Below, one piece after another: positions 38,343-43,341 of a stretch of DNA of 43,341 bases (the stretch's first letter is position 1; the number at the start of each line of letters is the position of its first letter). Source of the stretch: an uncultured Acidobacteriia bacterium. Its GTDB lineage: Bacteria; Acidobacteriota; Terriglobia; Bryobacterales; Bryobacteraceae. The notes under the pieces were generated by a model. It was given only the letters and a program-made list of their open reading frames with translations. It was not told where the DNA came from and did not search any database. A program made the translations under genes and the position numbers. The stretch is taken from the NCBI GenBank assembly GCA_903907865.1, contig CAIVPR010000051.1, forward strand, positions 1-43,341, given 5' to 3'.

Positions 38343-40058
38343 TTAAACCTCCCCCTTCTTCATTTCGTCCGCCAGATGTTCGGCCGAGCGCCACGCATTG
38401 GCCACGATGGTCAGCGTCACGTTCTTATCCGGGTTGCCGTTGAACGGAGCCGCATCGACCACCGTCAGGTTGCGCACTTCGTGCGCCTGGCTGAATTTGT
38501 TGAGCACGCTGGTCTTGGGGTCGGCACCCATCTTGACCGTACCCGCCTCGTGGATGATTTCGCCGCCCACCGATACCGCGCTGGCGTTCTGCGGGAACGG
38601 CTTGGCGTTCGGGGTTCCGCCCATCGCCTGGATGAGGTCTGTGAACGTCCGATGCATGTGCTGCACCATCTTGACTTCGTACTCGCTCCAGCGGAAGTGG
38701 AACTTGAGCACAGGGATGCCCCACTGGTCGACCACGTTGGGGTCGATCTCGCAGAAGGAATGCTCGTTGGGGATCATCTCGCCGCGTCCCGCGAAGCTGA
38801 CCTGCGCGCCGTAGGACTGGCGGATCGCATCCTTCAAACGCGACCCGTAGCCTTCCGCCTTCGCTGCCACGCCCCGGAACGACCCGATCTGCGGCATGCC
38901 GAAACCGCCGCCGATCTCAATATGATAGCCGCGGGGGAAGTCCTTGTTCTTCTTGTCCAGTTCCCACCACGGCACGTAGACGTGCATGCCACCGATGCCG
39001 TCGCTGTTGTGGCGCATCATCCCTTCGAGCGCTGGTACGTTGCCGCCCAGCGAGTAGCCGACGGTGTCGGTGAGGTTCTTGCCGACCTGCCCCGAACTGT
39101 TGGCGATGCCATTCGGGAACTTGGTCGATTTCGAGTTCAGCAGCAGCCGGGCCGATTCGCAGGCGCTCGCCGCGACGACGACGGCGCGGCAGCGGATCTG
39201 CTTCTCGGTCTTGGTCGCCTTATCGATGTACGAGACTGCCTTGACGCGACCGCTGTCGTCCACCAGTAGTTCCCGCGCCATGGCATTGTTGACTATCGTC
39301 AGGTTGCCGGTCTTCATCGCCGGGAAAATCATGGCCTGGCTGGAGGTGAAGGCCGAGGCTGTCCGGCAACCGCGTCCGCACTGGCCGCAATAGTGGCAGG
39401 CGGCGCGGCCGTGGATGGATTTCGTCAGCATTGCCATGCGCGACGGGATGACCGGGATATTCAGTTTCTTGCCGGCGCGCATGACGAGTTGCTCGTGGAC
39501 GCGGGGCGGGACGGGGGGCAGGAATTTGCCGTCGGGCGCGGAGCGGATGCCCTCGCGGGTGCCGGTGATGCCGATGAAGTCCTCGGCCTTGTCGTAGTAG
39601 GGGGCCATTTCATCGTAGGTGATGGGCCAGTCGGTGCCGAGGCCGTCGAAGGAGTAGGGCTTGAAATCGTAGTCGGCGAAGCGGAGGGAGATGCGCCCGT
39701 AGTGGTTGGTGCGTCCGCCGGTGATGCGGGAGCGGAACCACTTGAACTCGGAGCCTTGGGCGACGGTGAAGGGTTCGCCGGGGATATCCCAGTAGCCGTT
39801 GGGGGCGAGGAAGTAGCCGAAGGGGTATATGTCCTTGCCGAAGTAGTTCTCGGCGTTGGGGCCGACGCCGCGGTGGTCGACCTCCCAGGGCCACATGTGC
39901 TCCTTGAAATCCTTATTGGGATTGAGCATGGGGCCGGCCTCGATGAGCGTGACTTTGACGCCCATTTCGGTGAGGACTTTGACGGTTGTGCCGCCGCCGG
40001 CTCCGGAACCGATCACGACGGCGTCGTGCACTTCGGGGGAACGCTGAACCTGGAACAT
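38343..40058 (-). CDS. GMC family FAD oxidoreductase (gluconate dehydrogenase-like)
   Basis: A 571-residue flavoprotein. The FAD site VVIGSGAGGGTTVKVLTEMG is at 14-33; GGRTNHYGRISLRF at about 114-127 is the second FAD contact; a cysteine cluster CHYCGQCGRGC (C221, C224, C227, C231) could bind an iron-sulfur centre. The C-terminal part has HEAGTVKMG and VVDAAPFNGNPDKNVTLTIVA, with the active-site His-Asn region. It lacks a signal and should travel with the Tat-tagged small subunit encoded downstream. It probably oxidises a sugar or polyol in the periplasm; substrate unknown. Confidence 0.9.
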   Translation of the reverse strand: MFQVQRSPEVHDAVVIGSGAGGGTTVKVLTEMGVKVTLIEAGPMLNPNKDFKEHMWPWEVDHRGVGPNAENYFGKDIYPFGYFLAPNGYWDIPGEPFTVAQGSEFKWFRSRITGGRTNHYGRISLRFADYDFKPYSFDGLGTDWPITYDEMAPYYDKAEDFIGITGTREGIRSAPDGKFLPPVPPRVHEQLVMRAGKKLNIPVIPSRMAMLTKSIHGRAACHYCGQCGRGCRTASAFTSSQAMIFPAMKTGNLTIVNNAMARELLVDDSGRVKAVSYIDKATKTEKQIRCRAVVVAASACESARLLLNSKSTKFPNGIANSSGQVGKNLTDTVGYSLGGNVPALEGMMRHNSDGIGGMHVYVPWWELDKKNKDFPRGYHIEIGGGFGMPQIGSFRGVAAKAEGYGSRLKDAIRQSYGAQVSFAGRGEMIPNEHSFCEIDPNVVDQWGIPVLKFHFRWSEYEVKMVQHMHRTFTDLIQAMGGTPNAKPFPQNASAVSVGGEIIHEAGTVKMGADPKTSVLNKFSQAHEVRNLTVVDAAPFNGNPDKNVTLTIVANAWRSAEHLADEMKKGEV

Positions 40059-40091
40059 GTTTGGAGTTTATCACCGGGGAGCGGGTTGGGT

Positions 40092-40364
40092 TTAGTCGAA
40101 CAACTCGCTATGGCTTCCGGTCCGAACCAAGGTCAACGATGTATTCGTGAACCTGTAGAGAAGCAACCAATCGGGCCCGACGTGACAGTCCCAATGACCT
40201 GCCCAGTTGCCCCGGAGAGGGTGTGGGCGGCAACGGGATGGCAGCGCCTGCTGCGCCTGAAGCAGATCCACGATGACCTCCAGCTTGTCCAAGTCCTTGC
40301 CCTGCTTCTCAATCCTCCGTAGATCGCGTTCGAACGCGGTCGTCGTGAGAAGTGCGAGGGGCAT
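40092..40364 (-). CDS. yafQ: YafQ-like mRNA interferase toxin
   Basis: A 90-residue RelE-superfamily toxin. FERDLRRIEKQGKDLDKLEV, PHPLRGNWAGHWDCHVGPDW and LLLYRFTN then RTGSHSELF follow YafQ closely, including the catalytic histidine near the C-terminus. It should cleave mRNA on the ribosome. The ATG at 40364 overlaps the antitoxin stop as TGATG; a GTG one codon earlier is also possible. Confidence 0.92.
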   Translation of the reverse strand: MPLALLTTTAFERDLRRIEKQGKDLDKLEVIVDLLQAQQALPSRCRPHPLRGNWAGHWDCHVGPDWLLLYRFTNTSLTLVRTGSHSELFD

Positions 40365-40630
40365 CACATTTTTCCGCGGAGCTCCCGGAACGACGCGTAC
40401 CGGTTGAGCCGGGCTGAATCATTGGCTTCCAACATCGCTGCGACCGTCTCGGCGTTCGGGACAGTCACGGGAAAGGGCAGGCCTTGATGCAACTCGACCT
40501 GCTTCAGGAACAGCCGAATTGCTTCCGTGGTCGAGATGCCGATCTTTCCGAAGACCTGTTCGGCCGCTTCCTTAAGGTCGGGGTCGATGCGGGCATGAAT
40601 CATGTGGGTCTTGGGACTTTGGGTTAGCAT
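40364..40630 (-). CDS. dinJ: DinJ/RelB-like antitoxin
   Basis: An 88-residue ribbon-helix-helix antitoxin. MIHARIDPDLKEAAEQVFGK, STTEAIRLFLKQVELHQGLP and a C-terminal toxin-binding tail (AMLEANDSARLNRYASFREL) match DinJ. The start could be the codon at 40630 or the internal ATG of MIHARIDP. It is coupled to the toxin gene. Confidence 0.92.
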   Translation of the reverse strand: MLTQSPKTHMIHARIDPDLKEAAEQVFGKIGISTTEAIRLFLKQVELHQGLPFPVTVPNAETVAAMLEANDSARLNRYASFRELRGKM

Positions 40631-40818
40631 CGATCTCTACCATCATCGTATCGCAAACGAGAGACGCGGGGTGGGTGAAGGAGCGGCACGAATGCTTGTT
40701 CATTGACCAATTTCGCCTGAGGCTCCTTTGCCGCAGCCTCATCCCGTTCCAGCCTCGACGGCGTGCCGGGAGGAATGTGATGAAGCGGTATCAACTCAGA
40801 GGGCGCGTCGGGTCTTCG

Positions 40819-40985
40819 CTCGTTCGGGCCTTGCCGGACAAAGGATCGGACGTCAACGTCAGAGCTTGGAATGGCGGGATTGCCTGCTGTGGGCGTCCGG
40901 CAAGAAATTCTTGGAAGTAGTTCGCGCGCTTCTCGCCACCGGAGCCGACGACAATCTGGTCGCGAATGAGGGGTGTGGAAGCCGC
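40819..40985 (+). pseudogene. Ankyrin-repeat remnant with a frameshift
   Basis: LVRALPDKGSDVNVRAWNGG in one frame continues as LLWASGKKFLEVVRALLATG and ADDNLVANEG in the next frame, from about 40884. Together they read as two ankyrin repeats with GADxN and LL-x-ASG landmarks. Adding one base near 40884 would join the frames as GGIALLWASG. There is no start or full domain, so it is a decayed fragment in the 40631-41008 gap, which otherwise holds nothing I can support. Confidence 0.65.
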
Positions 40986-41008
40986 CACCCGGTCCGGGTC
41001 CCCTAGGA

Positions 41009-41284
41009 TTATGCCCCGGCCAACACGCGCTCGACCGCTGCGGGCGCACCCCGGAGCAACCCGGCTGTGCTGAGATCCTCGTCAATCTCAGGCCAGTGAA
41101 TTCCATATCCGGCTGCACTTACCCGCCACGACCGACGCTGGGAAGGAGTGGCGTCCATCAACCTCGGGTACCAAGCCAAGGGCACGACAATCGTGCGGCC
41201 ATCCAAAAGGTCGACCGCGAGTGTGTCCTCGTCAATGTGCACGTCCTTGACGCGTTCCCCAGGTCTAATCGTTGAACCTTGCAT
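41009..41284 (-). CDS. DUF2442 protein
   Basis: A 91-residue protein of the DUF2442 family: RVKDVHIDEDTLAVDLLDGR, TIVVPLAWYPRLMDATPSQR, and GYGIHWPEIDEDLSTAGLLR. Function unknown; it is commonly paired with DUF4160, and a damaged DUF4160 gene lies directly upstream (41265-41440). The ATG at 41284 overlaps the old end of that gene by about 20 bases. The pair may be an antitoxin-toxin-like unit, which is unproven. Confidence 0.87.
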   Translation of the reverse strand: MQGSTIRPGERVKDVHIDEDTLAVDLLDGRTIVVPLAWYPRLMDATPSQRRSWRVSAAGYGIHWPEIDEDLSTAGLLRGAPAAVERVLAGA

Positions 41285-41440
41285 TCCATTTCTCCATCAC
41301 AGATTCAGTGCCAATGTGACCGGGTCCAACCAGAATTTGGCCGATTGGTCGTCGCGGTCTACGTGGACATGGGGCGGCTCGTTCGGCTCGTGGCTAAAGA
41401 AATAGACCCGGTACGGGCCAGACCGCAGCACGGTAGGCAC
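41265..41440 (-). pseudogene. DUF4160 gene with internal deletion and frameshift
   Basis: From a GTG at 41440 the frame gives MPTVLRSGPYRVYFFSHEPN, EPPHVHVDRDDQSAKFWLDP and VTLALNL, then stops at 41297-41299. This is the N-terminal two thirds of DUF4160. The missing C-terminal helix appears in another frame right after the break: VMEKWNARFND ending at 41265. About 20-25 residues between LNL and MEKW are lost, with a frame change, so the gene is probably dead. Confidence 0.75.
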
Positions 41441-41567
41441 AGCTTCATTGTGCCACTCTTCGGCAGACAGGATCAATCAACCTCCAGGAGACTCCGAACA
41501 TCTGCAGTTGCTCCATGGTGAATGTCCTGCGGGGAGATCCGGGCAAGCGGCGGCTACGGGCCTGCGG

Positions 41568-43226
41568 TCACCGCGCGGGCTGCCTTCGCTCCAATTGGTC
41601 AAGGATGCGGCGGACATTGGGGTCGGGTTCCAATCGCAACGCTTCACGGAGGTGGGGGATGGCTTGCGCAGCCAGTTCGGGGTTTCTTAACTGCAGGATG
41701 GCCAAGTTGCGGTGGGCTGCGGCATTGTCGGATTTGGCCCTTATCGACGCCTCCATATGCGAGATGGCGTCGACCTGGCGCAACGGGTTGGTCGAGAGGA
41801 TGGTTCCGACGCAGAATTCCACTTGCCATTGGCCGGATTGCAGGGAAGCTCCTTTTTCGAGATGTGGAAGTGCATCCTCCAGGTGACCCTGCCGGAACAG
41901 AACGACACCAAGGAGACCTTCGGCCAAGCCGTCCGCTGGATCACTGCGGATGGCGGCTTCAAGGTTGGGGATGGCTTCGTTCACCGAACCTGCGTCGATC
42001 AGAAGTTGTGCCAGGAGGTCGTGGGCGGTGGCATTGTTGGGGTCGAGAGCCAAGGCGCGATCCACGTGCGAACGGGCCTCCTGCGGACGTCCGTCATCGC
42101 GCAGCGCACTGGCCGCGATCACCAATGGTTCTACTTCCGCCGGGGCGAGACGGATGGCGGCCTCGGCCTCGCTGAGGGCTTCGCCGGAATGGCCGAGTTG
42201 GCGCGCCAGCATGGCTACGTTGGTGTGGAGTTGGTGGAGATCGGGCCGGAGGCGGGATGCTTCTCGGGCGGCGGCAAGGGCCTCCTCGGCTCTGCCAGGC
42301 TGGGCGGCGAGGTAGTGGGCGAGGTAGTACCAAGCCTGGTGGTTGTTGGGTATCGTTTCGATGGCGTGTCGGTAGAGAGGCTCGGCAGATCTCCAGTAGC
42401 GGAGCTGAACGCTGGCGGAGGCCGCGAGGGCACCGCATGCAAGCAGTCCGCCGAGGGTCACGAGCCAGCGTGTTTGCGGGACCCGGCTTGCCAAATCCGC
42501 TGCAGCCCACGCCACCATGATCGCGATGCCGACCAGGGGAACGTACATGTACTGGTCCCAGCGGGCACCGATGCTGATCTGGATAAGACCGATGACCGGA
42601 AAGATGGTGACCAGGAACCAAGCCCAGCCGACGATCAGCCAAGGCATCCTGCGCCGGTAGACAAGGCAGGAGCCCGTCATTGCGGCGAGGATCGCGAATG
42701 CGACGAGGGTGCTCGAGTACGAAATGTTTGCCGGGATCGGGTATGCAATGGAGAGCTTGTCCGGCCAGAACGAGCTGCGCAGGTGTTCGACGAGCGAGAC
42801 CAGGGAGTTTTGAAAGCGAAAAGACAGCGGGTACTCGGTGAGTGCGATCATGGCTCCGCTGTGGGTGGTGAGGATGCCGGCGGAACCGAGTACCGCGAGG
42901 ACAACCGGTCCAAGCTTCTCGAGAAGGACGGGTCGGGAGAAGGGACGTCGAAGGGGCCAGATGTCAAGCAGGAGCAGGAGGACCGGGACGGTGACGATCA
43001 TGGGCTTCGACATCAGGCCGAAGGCGAAGGCCAGCAGCGAGATCCCATAGCGCACAGGACCAGGCTTTTCGGTATAGCGGACCCAGAGAAGAAGCCCGAG
43101 AAACCAAAAAGAGGCGCAAAGCACGTCCTTGCGTTCGGTTATCCACGCGACAGATGTAAGGTGGAGCGGATGGAAGGCGAAGATTGCGGCGACAAAGGCA
43201 CTGCCCTCTGTGTCAAGCTTGATGAG
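41568..43226 (-). pseudogene. TMTC-like membrane TPR protein, 5'-truncated
   Basis: The frame starts after a TGA at 43227-43229 and has no ATG, GTG or TTG until a GTG at 43124, yet family-like sequence already begins at SAFVAAIFAFHPLHLTSVAW and ITERKDV (about 43128-43205). The part seen has six or so membrane helices (LLAFAFGLMSKPMIVTVPVL, LLLLDIWPLRRPF, ARWDQYMYVPLVGIAIMVAW) and about eight TPR units at the C-terminus. This is the layout of TMTC/PMT-like GT-C proteins common in acidobacteria and planctomycetes. The first 100 or so residues are missing, replaced by unrelated sequence, so it is probably inactive. A short form from GTG 43124 (518 residues) cannot be excluded. Confidence 0.75.
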
Positions 43227-43341
43227 TCAGCCTGTGTGACAAGGATTAGAGTGCAGGGCGGGAAAGGCAAACCTCATCATGACGACAAACGGTTTTACAA
43301 GCCCGATCCCGGCTCGGACAGGTTATACGGGGATCATCGAC
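43211..43341 (+). mobile_element. Putative end of a mobile element, with start of a gene
   Basis: Homology of the TMTC-like gene stops near 43205-43215. The sequence beyond begins TGTCAAGCTTGATGAG and shows a partial echo (TGTGACAAGGAT) 20 bases on, as at some insertion-sequence ends. A reading frame starts at ATG 43279 after GGGAAAGG and runs to the window end (MTTNGFTSPIPARTGYTGII). I do not recognise this N-terminus; a transposase is a guess from context. Confidence 0.35.
43279..43341 (+). CDS. Partial open frame running out of the window
   Basis: Twenty-one codons from ATG 43279 to the window end, reading MTTNGFTSPIPARTGYTGII. GGGAAAGG lies about 11 bases upstream. Too short to assign; its position at the break in the TMTC-like gene suggests it belongs to inserted DNA. 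Confidence 0.3.
   Translation, partial: MTTNGFTSPIPARTGYTGIID

Noticed and set aside
38280-40322. Plus-strand frames opposite the GMC oxidoreductase
   Set aside because: Shadows of a gene with complete FAD and cysteine motifs.
40624-41118. 164-codon minus-strand frame beside the dinJ gene
   Set aside because: No motif, no ribosome site, and it overlaps the ankyrin relic and DUF2442 gene in other frames.

Overview
The window reads as a high-GC chromosomal segment of a Gram-negative (diderm) acidobacterium, most likely from the Solibacter/Bryobacter branch. The pointers are a TIGR03435-type secreted protein (a family expanded in Solibacter), lpxD for lipid A, a PEP-CTERM surface protein with a PrsT-like TPR lipoprotein, a serine/threonine kinase fused to TPRs, and many short toxin-antitoxin modules. 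This placement is inference from gene content. No rRNA, tRNA or CRISPR array was seen.

Layout. Positions 1-130 hold the tail of an IS66-like transposase. At 223-4515 lies a three-gene operon: a membrane Ser/Thr kinase with TPRs, a highly acidic protein built of 34-residue tandem repeats, and a caspase/gingipain-fold (C25-like) protease. Positions 4493-7034 carry a GDPD phosphodiesterase, a class A acid phosphatase, a Vsr mismatch endonuclease and a Nudix hydrolase. From 11966 down to 7063 runs a conserved housekeeping run on the minus strand (PhoH, YbeY, CorC, Era, BON protein, SMP-30 protein). A VapBC pair and the TIGR03435 protein follow. From 21188 down to 13682 is a tightly overlapping polysaccharide operon: three GT4 glycosyltransferases, a DUF3108 protein, a glycosyltransferase-methyltransferase fusion and an ABC-2 exporter permease with an extra N-terminal domain. 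Two of its genes appear to start with CTG inside CTGA overlaps.

Positions 21342-25117 carry a seven-heme cytochrome, a cupin, a VapBC module bracketed by a 59-bp direct repeat of the cupin gene's 3' end, a ParD-like/zeta toxin pair and rsmD. From 27895 down to 25114 is a sulfur-carrier operon (CysM, JAMM protease, CysO-like ubiquitin fold protein, MoeZ-like E1/rhodanese), resembling the mycobacterial CysO route to cysteine but with a C-terminal tail on the carrier. After a GT9 gene come a zinc-ribbon membrane protein and a large TPR lipoprotein, then CheW, a P-loop protein, lpxD, a Tat-exported aldo/keto reductase, a GNAT acetyltransferase, a PEP-CTERM beta-propeller-like protein, a GxxExxY protein and a GMC oxidoreductase with its small subunit.

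The right end (40092-43341) is decaying: a DinJ/YafQ pair, a frameshifted ankyrin remnant, an internally deleted DUF4160 gene beside DUF2442, and a TMTC-like membrane TPR gene cut at its 5' end, probably by a mobile element that continues out of the window.

Best candidate for an undescribed system: the kinase / acidic repeat protein / C25-like protease operon at 223-4515. Other strong observations are the paired CTG starts, the direct-repeat-bounded vapBC cassette, the tailed CysO with its JAMM protease, and an in-frame palindromic repeat found inside two unrelated coding sequences.
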